From positions 1-37,993 of the forward strand of contig JBNGIQ010009205.1 of the NCBI GenBank assembly GCA_049999765.1: a DNA stretch of 37,993 nucleotides, written 5' to 3'. Made by a program: the position numbers and the translations under genes. The notes beneath the pieces were generated by a model. The model made no database searches and was not told where the DNA came from. It saw nothing but the letters and a program-made list of their open reading frames with translations. How positions within the stretch are numbered: the first letter of the stretch is position 1; the number at the start of each line of letters is the position of its first letter. The DNA is from Phaeoceros laevis. Taxonomy: Eukaryota > Anthocerotophyta > Anthocerotopsida > Notothyladales. Below are positions 20,504-32,010 of the stretch, one piece after another.

Positions 20504-22488
20504 ATGGCAGCGGCGCTCATTGAACAGTCCATTGCTGCAGCCACCTCCTTGAGACATGTCCACCGCCTTCACAGCGTGACAGAATGCAGAAGCGGGGAAG
20601 AGCTGGGGTGGAAGAGGTCTTCTTTCAGTAGCCTGAAACTGGCAAGCAAGGTGCAGACTGGTAGCAGTAGCTGGAGAAGAGATTCAAAGCAGTTCTGCAC
20701 CAGGGCCGTGGAACAGAAGGTCAACCCAGGTTGCTAGTTTTTCCTTGTTCCAGCCCTCGGCAGTCTTCTTAATCTTCTGCCTTGCGTGACTTGCCTTGCC
20801 TGACTCTCACTCTCTCGTCTTTGTAGCCTGCATTTGCAGTCTATTGTATTGTCTAACCTAGGAGCCCGTTGTAAACGCAGATGTGCAGGATAACCTGAAA
20901 CGAGCTGTTGCTAAGAAGGCAGTGGAGCTGGTGAAGCCGGGCATGATTGTTGGACTGGGTACTGGGAGTACCTCATCTATGGCCATCGAAGAGCTGGGTA
21001 AATTAATAACACAGGGAAAGGTGAGCCTGACCGTTACTAAGCAAAGCGGTGTGCTTATGGGCTGAGTCTGTCATTCAGTCCCCATGAGGCTCTTCTGCTG
21101 AAAAAGTTGGGTGTCAACCTACTGTTTGCAGCTAAAAGACGTCGTCGGAGTCGGAACAAGTTATCAGTCCCGCGTCCTGGCACGACAATTTGGTGTTAAA
21201 ACTGTGAGTGGAAAATTTTCTTGTAGTCCTGGTGGCGTAGTTCAGCTGTCTGACTTCTGGTAGATCAGTGGCTCAAACCTTACGTGGATTGGGAATATCA
21301 CAGGTCGACCTAAACGATGTAAACCGCATAGATATTGCATTTGATGGAGCCGATGAGGTTGACGCCAATATGAACTTGATCAAGGTAAAATTACAAGAAA
21401 GAGGTGGTTTCAACTTCAGCACTCACACAAGGACTTGTCAAGCCCTAAATGGATCGCTTGGCTAATTCTTCTTCCTTTTGACAGGGGGGTGGAGCGGCAC
21501 ACACTCTGGAAAAGGTGGTTACACCTATATTCCTTCTCTAACGATGGGATTCACCAGGGTAATGTGGTCTGAAACACTTCAACGCTGATCGTTTGTGCTT
21601 TATGAATATCAGGTTGTTGACACAATGGCAGAGAAAACGGTGATTCTGGTCGACCAGTCCAAAGTGGTCTCAGAATTGGGGTTGACCTTCCCTGTCCCGG
21701 TGTGTAGTTGCCCTTCATATGTGTGACTTTTCTCTCCATCTCTTGCAGAATGTCACATTGCACTCAGCCCTATGTTGGGTCTTGACCTGTTGTTTTGGGT
21801 TTCAGGTCGAAGTTCTTCCTCCTGCTATTTCCCCCGTCCTTCGATCTCTAGTTGCTCTGGGAGGAGGTATGTAGACAAAGATCACCACATTTGACCTACT
21901 GCATGTCTCTGACTCCTAGTAGTCTAGGGTGCATCAGACTTCTTTTTTCGAGATGGAAATATTATAGACTGTCAACTAACAGATATTGCTTGTATGACGG
22001 ATGGGTGACAGCACCGGAGATCCGAAGTGCTTTGAGAAAGGATGGCCCTGTTATCACCGACCTGGGCAACATGATCGTTGATGTCAGGTACCTTAGTAGC
22101 AGGATTGTCATATGGTTCACATTCATTGTCAGGAGGAATAGGTTACAGTCAGAAAGGCCTGATTGCCTTGCAGAGCCATGAATGTCTGATCCCGTCCTCC
22201 TGTTGTAGATTTCCACAAGGAATCAAAGACCCAGCAGCCTTGGAGCGTGCAATCAACATGATCCCAGGAGTAGTAGAAAACGGTGAGCTTCAGTTTCTAC
22301 TGCAATCCTCCAGTAGCCTTCTTCGGATTTCTGGAGTGAGGGGGGTCCGCTCAACTTGGGGTGCTTCTACTTCTGCAGGTCTCTTCATCAACATCGTCAA
22401 AGTCGTTTTAGTCTCCACTCACGATGGAGATGAAATCTCGATTGTCGAATTGGCCGATTTCGTGAAGAGCTTGAAAGCTGCGGCATAA
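20504..22488 (+). CDS. RPI: Ribose-5-phosphate isomerase (RpiA family), probably chloroplastic
   Basis: Interconverts ribose 5-phosphate and ribulose 5-phosphate in the Calvin cycle and pentose phosphate pathway. Ten exons: 20504-20729, 20881-21020, 21132-21203, 21304-21384, 21485-21514, 21613-21699, 21806-21866, 22012-22087, 22209-22282, 22379-22488. All introns are GT-AG of 96-151 nt and phases agree, giving 318 residues. The first ~70 residues are Ser/Arg/Lys-rich with few acids, like a plastid transit peptide. The phosphate loop GLGTGST is at 100-106. Asp residues of FDGADEVD (near 160 and 163) and Lys/Glu of IKGGGAAHTLEK (Lys173, Glu182) match the active-site residues of E. coli RpiA. 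A 30-nt exon carries the catalytic Glu. FPVPVEVLP and INMIPGVVENGLF are family blocks. The longer open frame before 21304 is intron. No defects seen. Confidence 0.93.
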
Positions 22489-23630
22489 AAAACCAACCTT
22501 CCCTTCCTCCTGTCCGTCATAAGCAGTACGGTAGCCTCTTTTTGACACTCACTTGGGTCATGCCAGTTTGGTCCTGACCGTTAGCACAACAAATCCGTCC
22601 AAACGTTTCCCAATCATCCTCGAGAAATGCACCCATCAACGCGATGATCGTCTGGATGCCAGCGTGTTCAGCAATCCTTCAGCTTGGCGACAGCCGTTTT
22701 CCGGCTGACGGCAGAAAAGTGAAAGAGCTCCCGGACCGGTGGCTTTCGTCGTGGCGGCTTCTTCGCCGCCAGTGCAACAACAGTATGCCAGATTTTCAAC
22801 ACCGCGGATTATTGGAAGATTCGGGACAAGCTGGTATCTTCTTGGACGGTGGATCATAGCCATGCATCCCTCCCCACCATTGCACCGGTGCTTACTATTA
22901 ATAGGCTGCCGCTCAGCTTCTTGGTGTTTACCTCGTGTTCATTATTCGTTGCTGGAATTTGCACTCAATGATTGAAGCAAAAGCGAAACTGAGCTACGGG
23001 CCACGAAACAGTTAAAAATAACGACTCCAAAAGCAAGTGTCTTATCTGAAATGAAGGGGACGGGCAAAAACCGGCTCATCTCCACGCAGCCCACTGGCAC
23101 CGAGTGGCGCTGAAGGGACCCGACAGGGACTGACGGGCAGTCGACTGGCACTGAGGGCAGCCGACTGGAATTGACGGCACCCGTGGTGGCTCCGTTTGGC
23201 GGCGCCACACTTGCTATGACGGCACCTCGCTGCCAAACATTAAATCCTAGGGGAGGCCTCATTCAAGGCGGCCGCGTCGGCCTCCGGCTTCCCTCCACCG
23301 CAATCCAGGAGGCTCGTGGATTTAAGATAGGCTTCCGCTCATTCCATTTTGCCATCCTGGGACGCTTCTCCTTTCTCCTTCTCTCACAGAGCCTTATAGC
23401 TGTCCCTCCCTCCGCTTCGTCCCTCCGCCTCTCTTCCAGATTCGTGATCTTTCAAGCTCTGTGTCTTCCAGCCGCATTTCTGCGATAGGATTGCGCCATC
23501 TCGCGCCGCATTTGCGCGGGTGTCACCCTGAGTCCTGAGACACACCTGCCAGAGCTTCGCGGCTTTGGCACCGGCTGCGGCATTCGCTCTTTTTTGGAAG
23601 CTTCATCCACTGACTCTGGTGCCGGTGAGG
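22489..23630. other. Intergenic region and probable promoter of the small zinc-domain gene
   Basis: No gene recognised. At about 23075-23215 there is a degenerate repeat built on GACTGGCACTGA/GGGCAGTCGACTGG-like units. From about 23350 to 23480 the plus strand is pyrimidine-rich (CTCCTTTCTCCTTCTCTC), as often seen in plant 5' leaders, just before the small gene. Confidence 0.5.
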
Positions 23631-24072
23631 ATGAAGAAGCTGGCGCGGGCCAAGGCCAAGGACCGGCAAGCCAGCGGCTCCGCCAGGGGGAGCATGATGG
23701 ACCACGATTCCAACGACTCCCAAGATGATGACTCCACAGGGACTAACGGATCCGTCCAGGTACGCTCCAATTCAATTCGCGTGCTACTCTGCCACTGGCG
23801 GTGGCTGGCCTTTTCCATTTTGCTGGCACAAGAGAGCTTGTTGAGGAGGAAATCTTGAGTGACTGATGATGTTGGTGGGCTTCCTTCCAATTCGACCTGC
23901 GCAGATGACGAGTTGTGGGCCTCTGGCATCAAACCCACACGCCGTGCACTACTCCGATAGGAGCGAGTTGAGGCGCATCTGTGTGGTTTGCAGCAAAAGG
24001 CAGCATTTCCTCTGCCCCTCTTGCAACAGCTTCATGTGCCTGGGCCCCTGCTTCGTCAAGCATCACTCGTGA
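23631..24072 (+). CDS. Small protein with a piggyBac-type cysteine-rich (zinc) domain
   Basis: Exon 1 is 23631-23759 and exon 2 is 23905-24072, joined in phase 0 across a 145-nt GT-AG intron, giving 98 residues. The N-terminal 43 residues are basic then very acidic and Ser/Asn-rich. The C-terminal half has the metal-binding pattern ICVVCSKRQHFLCPSCNSF then MCLGPCFVKHH: CX2C, CX2C, C, C and a His pair. This layout matches the cysteine-rich domain that ends piggyBac transposases and binds their DNA ends. No transposase catalytic region is present in the flanking DNA. It could be a domesticated DNA-binding or protein-binding domain, or a decayed element; the clean intron and intact frame favour a real gene. 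A GTGAG directly before the chosen ATG leaves some doubt about the start. Confidence 0.65.
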
Positions 24073-24680
24073 CAGTGATGGTCCTCTCCCTCCTCCAGCC
24101 CTGAAGTGCATGCAACACATCCGGCCTGTAGGAGGGAACAGCAGTTTTTGCAACAACTTCTGTTTGAGGAGCTTCTCAGCCAAGTCTTGTCTGCCTCACA
24201 TCTCTATTCTGTAGGACACTGCAAAATTTTAGCAAAACCGAAGGGCTTCAACTTCGTTGTTACAACTCTTGTACAGTCTCGTTTCACATTGTAACAAGTT
24301 GAAATTTCGAGTGTTTACTCAAAACTTGTAGAACGGATATTACTTCCAGCTCTTCCACGACCTTCAATTCTGGAGCATTGTGAAGCACACATGCATGTGT
24401 CAAATGATAAGCAGGTGGTCACATATAATCACAAATCTATGTTTGACATATATCATAACCACAATGTGAAAGAAAATTTGTTGAAGTACAAAGCAGAATA
24501 TTCATATTGTCATACATCAAAGCCTAGCAAGGACCAAGGTCCATTGTGAAGGTAAATTTGTTATAGTGGAAAACATCACTCAAGAGTGTTAGATTGGCCT
24601 TAGGTTGGCCTCTCTCAAGTATTTTACACTGAGTACCCCAACAACTTCCTTCACAAAACAAAAGTCATATAAAAGCCACA

Positions 24681-24797
24681 AACTTGGATAGGGATTAAAT
24701 ATACACCTTAATCACATGACACCACATTGGTAGAGGCAACTTGGATAGGGATTAAATATACATGTTAATCATATGACACCACATTGGTAGAGGCAAC
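24681..24797. repeat. 57-bp tandem duplication
   Basis: AACTTGGATAGGGATTAAAT starts at 24681 and 24738; units differ at about three positions and end with TTGGTAGAGGCAAC. Confidence 0.92.
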
Positions 24798-24988
24798 CAT
24801 TGAACATGCAGGCTTGTCCGAGCCTCACCACCTAGCGCGAAGGCAAAGTTGGGCAGCTCCCCATGCATCTTATTGCCTTTGTACCTTCACCTTTTGTGGA
24901 ATAAGAGAAAAAACCCTCCCGCGAGGTAAAAACTACTCAAATCATTGTTTCCAAACTGATATGGTCTCAAATCATTGTGTCAAAAGCA

Positions 24989-25098
24989 ATATGGTTTTCC
25001 TTGTGCAGAGGGACAAGCTGACAAAAAAACCAAGGACAGGAAGATATGGTTTTCCTTGCGCAGGGGGACAAGCTGACAAAAAAACTAAGGACAGGAAG
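24989..25098. repeat. 55-bp tandem duplication
   Basis: ATATGGTTTTCCTTG starts at 24989 and 25044, and each unit ends with AAGGACAGGAAG. The period is not a multiple of three. Confidence 0.92.
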
Positions 25099-26127
25099 AA
25101 TCTGCCACTTCCCCGTGTCTACACGACTATGCACAATCCAAGGCTAACCCAATATAGCGGCGATGGGTGTAGACAAAACTAATGGTCAAAACAACAGAAC
25201 AAACAAACAAGTGCCTTGTGAGTCAAGAGTCGGCCAAGCTGGTTAGCTCTACAAGTGAGGGAACAACTTCATCATTTTAGGAGTTAGACATGTGTATACC
25301 AGTATTTTGCAACTTTTCTTACTATTAGATAGTTTTGTCATCTCCATGGTCTTTACTGGAAGCACGATCATAAATATACCTCCTCCTCCATCTTCCAAGT
25401 TAGTAAGTAGCATTTGTGTGTGATGTTTCACTCCTATTGTGGCAACCACTCAATAGCAAGTAGAATATGTCTTCCCAAACTAAAGATATGAGGGATGTGA
25501 TTCCCAAGACCTAAAATGTTATAATAATCCTCATGCGTTTTATAAGTCTTGTTCACTTAACATAATACTTGGAATCTACCATAATTTCTAAGATCCACCA
25601 TGTTAGTTATCATGATCCTCATGCCTTTCATAAGTCTTCTGCACTTTAACGTTATACTTCAATATACTCCCTTAGAGACCATATGCATATATAAGGGGAA
25701 TGTGATCTCTTGAAAGTGTAGACTTTGTAAAGTGTGTCCAAATAATATTTTCAGGATTTGCATATCCCAAATATTGACAAAATTGTCCATGCAAGTTGTC
25801 TTATGCCGGCGGCATCTTCTTCATGTTGCTAGTGGTGGAGGAGGTGAGTCACCAAAAAGTTTTCAGTGAGCCCCCCCATCGCTTGCATGTGACCTCTGTG
25901 TGTCGTGAGTTGTCCTCCTGGTGAGGCAGTGTTGTACCCTCCTGTACTTGATTAAATGCTTAACTAGTTAATTAATCCTGGCTCAACCTGTGTCTCCAAG
26001 TTCGCGTGCGTGCTGTGGTGCTCTCGTGACGGTTTACAAGTTCTGTTGTGTTGGCCTTACATCTTTGCTGCTGCGATGTGCCAAATGAGCTGTGGCTGGC
26101 GGTCCAACCTAAAGTGGCGGGAAATGA

Positions 26128-26345
26128 ATGGGGATGGGACACATTCCTGGAGGCTGGAGATGCACACTGGCATCACTCTCGGCGGCACTGTTCAATGGGG
26201 CATCACGGAATAGTGATGTGGCGCTTGAAGTCGAGAGCGTAGTGTGTGGTGAAGCATTTGGTTGTCGCGACTTCAAACTCCATGTCACTAGTCCGGATGC
26301 AACATTACGAGTTCCCGATTCTTGCATCGGGCGGTTGCACTGGAT
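26128..26345. repeat. Paralogous block A (partner at 34278-34530)
   Basis: The segment aligns with 34278-34530. Shared pieces include GGGGCATCA.GGAA.AGTGA, TCGAGAG.GT.GTG and CA..TCACTAGTCC.GATGCA. The two main indels between the copies appear to be multiples of three, and similarity is visible in translation on both strands (for example ESVV and TSPDA on plus; ATSLF.DAP on minus). It lies about 1.1 kb past the DUF247 stop codon. I cannot say whether it is coding or non-coding. Confidence 0.65.
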
Positions 26346-27492
26346 AAGCTCCACTCCTCCTCAGGTCAGGTCTTGCTGGTCTCGCATTTCCGGCTTTTGT
26401 GCACCACATAATAATCTGCCAGGACCCGAGGTTGTTGATGAGAAAGCTCTTATAAATCCGGCTATTTACTTGTGGCGTAGCAGCCGGATTCCACCCACAT
26501 TCAGCCTGGTGCAACCAGTTCGCTCTAACACCTCGAATCAAGACCGAGGGAAGACAGTTGCAACTTGTCTATTATGCAACTGGATCTTTGGGATCTATAA
26601 TGCTAACAATTACAGGTGCATGTCATGCACATCTCACTTAGAACTATGATGCATGCGAAATTGTTCATCCAGATTTTGGTGTGCAGGAACTGCAGAATAT
26701 GGTAAGAAGAGTTGCTTGCGTCGCTGTAGATTTTGGTGAGAACCAGCACCTAAGGAGCAGAGTGTTGAGAACAATCTGGAAGAAGACACCAAAGCCATCA
26801 CACAGGAGCGCACACATAGGTGAGAAAGACTGAGCCACTTGTAAAATTCTTGCACCAAGAATCTTACCGAGACTTGGGTTAGAAAAGAAAGCTGGAGCAG
26901 ATCCTGTCGGTTGTACTACTGTTTACCAGTTCACGTAGTTTGCTAGCCTGTTTGTCACTGGAATGAAGATGGAGTCGAGACTGTTATTGACCACCTGTGA
27001 AACCACTGCATACACCTCTATTTCAAGCTCGGGCTCCACTCCTCAACCCCACTAGCTGTGACCAAACAGGTCCACCCGTGGGTGCCATGTCCCAACCTCC
27101 AGGACAAGCATCCACAATTTTCCACTATAGCTGAGCTGCACATCTTTGTGTTGGAAGTCCTCAGTTCCTGAAGTTGGAAGTTTGTCTCCTCTGGTTGATA
27201 GGATAACAGCTTTGTCCAACCTTCCTGACGCTGATGAGTGTTCCATGCTGCTCATGGTCAGGCTTCACGAAGTTATCTGCCAAACACTGCACCTACAATA
27301 GTGGTGACTGACCAGAGGGGTTGCACTCCCACACTGGCAGGTATAACTCAGGACTCCAATATATGTGCTTATTACTTGGCTGTCCGATGATGACTTCATA
27401 GATGCTGGAGCGGCTGGTTGATCACGAGCCCTATAGCTGAACTACTGTCCAGAATAGTCTGTGCTATAGTGAGAAGCATGACTGCTTGACAC

Positions 27493-30468
27493 TTACTTCG
27501 GCGGTAACTTAATAACCTGCAATCCACTGAAGACAGTTTGTGCTATCGTGAGAAGCAGCAGCAAAGTGGCAGCCACTGTGGCGGTGGCATGCCAAGGCCT
27601 GGAAAAGTAGTTGTCTTTGAACTCCGCCCAGTACTGTTTGGCCGTGTCTCCAGTGCGGACAATAACCTTCTCCAGCATCTCGTTCCATTCCTTGGTGGAG
27701 TAGAAAGACAAGCCCACAGCCAGATCGTTCACCATGGTAGCCACTGCGGCATCGCTGCCCAGGTGGTGAACAATGACTCCAGCCTGCCTCATCAGCGCCA
27801 CGTCTTCCTCCCTGTCTATGAGGTTGTCCAGGAGCTTGATGAAGCAGGCGAACGGTCTGGCCTGATCTGGCTTTTTGATGCGCTCCCAGACTGCCAGGTT
27901 TCTGAAGAGCGAGTCCGCACAGTCGTCGATGATCAACCTGGGCAGCTTCAGAACTGCATCAGGCTGCAAGTCCATGTGAACTTGGTGCACTCTGTCGCAC
28001 AGGCCTGGTGCAACAGCTCCGATGTATCAGAGGAGATGATGGGAACCGGGGAAAGAAATGCAGATGGAGGGGAGAAGAGGTAACCCAAAAAAGCTCATCT
28101 ATAGCATCCTAATTCACGTACCCAAAGAGATGCCGACTCTCTTCAGCCTTGTTGCAGATTCCACGGACTGGGCCTCGTACTTGGCTTCCGGCTTGTGCAA
28201 CTCTTCGTCATCAGGTTCAGGTACCAACATCGTTACTTCTCCTCCTACGGGAGGGGTAGTTGTGAGATAGCCCCGGGCGGTCAGGCCCTCCAACACTACT
28301 TTCACCTGCTCCAGCACTTGCTCCATCGGCTCTCTGAGACTCTCACGACGCAGTTCAGTGACATCGATGCGCGTGGCTTGGATTCGGAACTCAGCAACCC
28401 GAGACAGCTTGTCCAGGAGGAAAGCAGTTTCTGCAAAGTAGCTCAAGATGAGGCCATAAGCATTAACCCGAGCCCAAGGTGGATGGCCGAGTCCCGACAA
28501 AGCTCGCAGGTCCCGGTCGACATGTCTGATGGCTTCCAACAGCTGGGGCTTGAAGCGGCCAAGGTGAGTGTGGAGAACTCGTGCCTTGTCAAAAACTTGG
28601 GCATCATCAGAGTCTGGCGAGACGGTAAGCAGCAATTCTGTGACGAGTTCAAGCAACTGGTCTTTGTGATTATAATCCCCTCTGGATGTCTTGCTGCGGG
28701 ACTCGACATGCTCCCTGAGTGAGTCGGCCACACCGACCAGCTCCGGCAGCCCCCTTGCAGCTTGGCGGTCAAGTATGGCAACTCCTTCTGGGCTGCGGAG
28801 AGCGAGAGGAGCACCATCATCATCATCGTCGTCGTCATCATTCCCATCAGATGGCGGCCCTCGAACGAGCATCGACTTGATAATCTCCTCCCTGGTCAGA
28901 TGCCGCACGCCAGCTGCATCTAAGAAGCGCAGCTTGGTCACGTCGTACCAATAGCCTCCTCTGGGCCTGACTCGGCGGATGGAAGAGAAGTTGCCCTTCT
29001 GCCGGAAGCCCCAACCCTGGATTCGATGCCAGCTGCCGCCTGAAGAAGGGCTGGTTGTGGATTCTGAACTGTTGGACACGTCCTCGGAGGCCTCCTCCGG
29101 ATCCCACCGTATGCCGTGCTTCGAATTCAGCCCCTGAGTCACCGAAGAAGGTTGGAGCTCGGAACGGGAGCAAATGGCTTCCAGCAGGCAATCCAGCAAG
29201 TGGTCACAACGCCCAATGTTGACCACAGGAGGAGGCGGCCCAGCAGGGCACCCTAGGGATGATCCTTCTTGGCGCCCAGCAGACCGCTCATGTTGGCTAC
29301 CCCATCCATAGACAACCTCAAAGCTTGCGCAGTCCGGATTCGAAGTGGGAAACCCCATTTTGAGCCTGCGATCCACAACCACCTGCACCAGCTTCTTGAG
29401 CTTCTCCTGGCTCTCGTGTTTGAAGTCTCTGTTGGGGCGGGCCAAGCCCTCCGGTGACCTGCCTCCGGGGCTCCTACACTTGCAAAAATCCTGGACAACG
29501 GCTTCCACGACTCTGAGGGGGACCTGATTTTCCAGCAGGAAAAGGTCGTGGAGGTAGTAGTGACTGCTCGCTGCCCTGAACTGAGGGTCATGCTCCAACC
29601 AACTGAATCCTCGCTTCGGCAGATCGCCCGACAGGTAGAGCATGTAGATGACAAGAAAAAGGGCATCGGCTGCCAGCTTGTCCTTGAGCTCCTCCCGGTG
29701 CAGAGCTGGGACGTAGTGGAAACCCAGCTCGTAGCACTCCACAGCAGCTTCCACATCGATTTCCAATCCGCCCAAAAAATCGTTCCATCCCTTGTTCACT
29801 ATTTCTGCCACATCCTGCTTGAAACCTTGCTTCGTCCTCCATCGAATGTAGTTGTTGGCCCAGTTGGCCTTCAATCGAGTCAAATTCTTTTCCTCGTGGC
29901 TGGCATTATTGTTGGACCTGAAATTCAAGCCCAGGTAGAGATGGCCCTGCGGGCTGTAAGCCGACTCCTTGAGCGCTTTCATCTGCCTGGGCACCACGTA
30001 CGGACACTTGATGCGCATCCCTCGACCGATGTGGTGCCCCAACCGATCCATCTCCTCCCTGAAGCTGCCATGAACCCACTCAAATCCTGCCGGATTTGCC
30101 TTCTCCGGCTTCCGCCTTGGAAATTCGATGCAGAGGGATTCTAGGGCGTCTCGTAGCCGGTGTAGCTTATCGATTACGATGCCATGACCATGACTAATAC
30201 TACTCGGCAGCTCCTCCCTCCTCCCCGGCCCAGGAGAGGTACCGGATCGGGTCCTACTAGCAGGCCTAGGAGACGGGCTGCTCCTCCCTAGGCCTCCTCC
30301 TGCAGCTGCAGCTTTGAGAAGGACGGCATTTAGAATTCTGCCCGCGGGAATTCCAAACTCACAAAACCAGATTCACATTCAGGAGGATTGCGGCTCACCA
30401 CGAAGGCTTAGCTTTCGGGGTCGCCTCGCCTGCGCGCTGCCGCGAGCCGTTCCCGGATGCGGCTCCAT
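27493..30468 (-). CDS. DUF247 family membrane protein, long form
   Basis: DUF247 (PF03140) proteins are plant proteins of mostly unknown biochemistry; in grasses some are pollen-side self-incompatibility factors. Exons on the minus strand: 30468-30399, 30299-28122 and 28004-27493, about 919 residues. The last junction is firm (117-nt intron, phases match). The first exon is inferred: the long frame runs upstream without ATG, and a phase-matched ATG exon ending CGTG|GTGAGC fits; the acceptor could be at 30306 instead. Family motifs in order are CPYVVPRQMKAL, YSPQGHLYLGL, HDLFLLENQVPLRVVEAVV, KLRFLDAAGVRHL, LPRLIIDDCADSLFRNLAVWE, LGSDAAVATMVNDL, NYFSRPWHA and a C-terminal membrane segment (ATLLLLLTIAQTVFSGL). 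It is roughly twice the usual length because of long central insertions, including an Asp run (DGNDDDDDDDDG). Confidence 0.88.
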
Positions 30469-30740
30469 CGCGGCCGGCGGCCGGCTGCCGGCTGCTTCAC
30501 TCCCAAGGGCGATCCATTGCAAAACTAGTCACCCTCTTCTTCAAGTTAGCTGCTGCCGCCTGCACGGCAAGGAGGCCTGCACCGGGCTCCCAGTCAGAGG
30601 CACGAGCTTCAAGCTCAAGGAAAAGGGTATGTGTATGTGCTTTTTTTCCTTGTTTATTGAGTTTCATGAAACTTCCTAACACATGGTCGTACATCACTAA
30701 TTTTAGGCAACTATTTTTAGGGCCCTATTCTATGCAGGCT

Positions 30741-30800
30741 GCCCAAGTTCCGCCCAACAACCTAGCCTTTGCCCAAGTTCCGCCCAACTACCTAGCCTTT
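30741..30800. repeat. 30-bp tandem duplication
   Basis: GCCCAAGTTCCGCCCAACAA and its copy (one A/T change) start at 30741 and 30771, each ending CCTAGCCTTT. Confidence 0.95.
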
Positions 30801-31070
30801 ACTTGTGAGATAGACTCGGACTTCAGCACGCGGGGCCCACACCTGCAGTTTGTTTTTTAGGTCCTTCGTCAACAAGACCCTGGATTCTACACGTTTCAAT
30901 AAACTACGGGGAACAGCTGCTGATGAGATTCTTTGCTACGGGCTACGGCGTAGCGTGTTTTCTATTTTGGTGCGAAAAAAAGAAAGAAAAGGTAGACGAG
31001 GGTTTCTGTGTACCGGAACGTGTTCCACTCCGACCGCGTTCCCATAAGTCGGGAAAAACGTTACTTATTT

Positions 31071-31223
31071 TTGGGGAAACGCTCCCTATTACGGTATATA
31101 TGGGGGAACGTTCCCTATTAGGGTATATATGAGGGGAACGTTATGAGGGAACGTTCCCTATTACGGTATATATGGGGGAAGGTTCCCCCATACCCTAGAA
31201 CGGGAACGGTTCTGTTCCCGTTC
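31071..31223. repeat. Palindromic GGAACGTTCC repeat cluster
   Basis: Three imperfect units carry GGGGAACGTTCCCTATTA followed by CGGTATATAT or GGGTATATAT, with an inserted GGAACGTTATGAG before the third. They are followed by GGGGGAAGGTTCCCCC and a perfect hairpin with 10-bp arms 31198-31207 and 31214-31223. Nearly every unit is itself palindromic. Confidence 0.85.
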
Positions 31224-31446
31224 GGAAAGCAATCTGCCGACGCACCCCGTAGGTCTGGCTCGACCCGCTCCAGCTGCTGCGCCTGGCCACAAGCTGCACG
31301 CCACCAGCTCCGACCAGCTCCGAGCTGCTCCAACCTGCTGCAAAGCCAGGATGCCTCGAGTCCTGCTGCGATCGAGGGCTTGTTGGCGCTTTGGCGAGAG
31401 CCTGGCTGTGGCTGAGGCTTGCCAGCTCGCCTCTTGGCAACCTGGC

Positions 31447-31480
31447 AGGCCAGATGGCCAGCTAAGAGGCCATCTGGCCT
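31447..31480. repeat. Short-loop palindrome
   Basis: Perfect 13-bp arms AGGCCAGATGGCC (31447-31459) and its reverse complement (31468-31480), with an 8-nt loop. Confidence 0.92.
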
Positions 31481-31929
31481 CCAGCACTGCTATTGTACGG
31501 TATGCGTAGCTTTGCTGCTAAGCCACTGCACGGCACAAATGTGCAGCTTGTGTAAATCCATTGCCTCGGATGCACATTTAACCTCCCCTCCAGCTCCAGG
31601 GTGCGGGCCTGCATCCCAGCTGCTGGCGTCCAAAACCGCTCATGTTGCATCCCGTTTGTGGTGCCAAATTGTAGGTGGAGCATTGGAGGGTTTTTCAGCA
31701 GTAGCAGTCCAGCGGGCATGCCCACGTTTTTCAGGTGGAGCAAGAACGGTAACCTCCGTCGCTGCTGTCGCTCTTGATTTTCCCACTCATCGGCTTCCAG
31801 TAAAAACACAGCGGTGCCACATTCCAAAAACCCCGACCGGGTACCGTGTGGCAAGTGTGGTAAAAAAGGGATGTGGCAAAACCCCCCCTTGTACCCCTTT
31901 TGTACATGGCTTTGTTCTTCGTCTTCTGC

Positions 31930-32010
31930 CTTCTTGTACGGGTACAAGATGAGCTCCTTTTGTGCCGGTTGCTCTTCTCGTAGGGGTGGGGTTGTTGTGA
32001 CATAGCCACA
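31930..32010 (-). pseudogene. Decayed internal fragment of a DUF247 gene
   Basis: On the minus strand this reads GYVTTTPPLREE, then an acidic and Lys-rich stretch. It matches GYLTTTPPVGGE and the following PEPDDEELHKPE of the intact gene (near 28170-28265). The DNA is also alike, for example TAGGGGTGGGGTTGTTGTGA against GGGAGGGGTAGTTGTGA. The match fades on both sides and no DUF247 core motif remains. Confidence 0.4.

Larger units (their letters stand above)
24073..27492. other. AT-rich intergenic region with short duplications
   Basis: No recognised gene in 3.4 kb. It has a 57-bp and a 55-bp tandem duplication and an imperfect ~85-bp repeat (CCTCATGCSTTTYATAAGTCTT at about 25532 and 25618). 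From about 26128 the sequence resembles the area before the DUF247 fragment at 35266. At 27448-27482 a short piece repeats the start of the DUF247 C-terminal region (GTGCTATAGTGAGAAGC compared with 27540-27556). Confidence 0.55.

Noticed and set aside
21264-21303. Extension of the isomerase exon upstream of 21304
   Set aside because: It is open but unlike the family; the acceptor TCACAG at 21303 gives the right phase and sequence.
29548-30144. 198-codon plus-strand frame opposite DUF247
   Set aside because: Antisense shadow of the DUF247 exon, which has clear family motifs on the minus strand.
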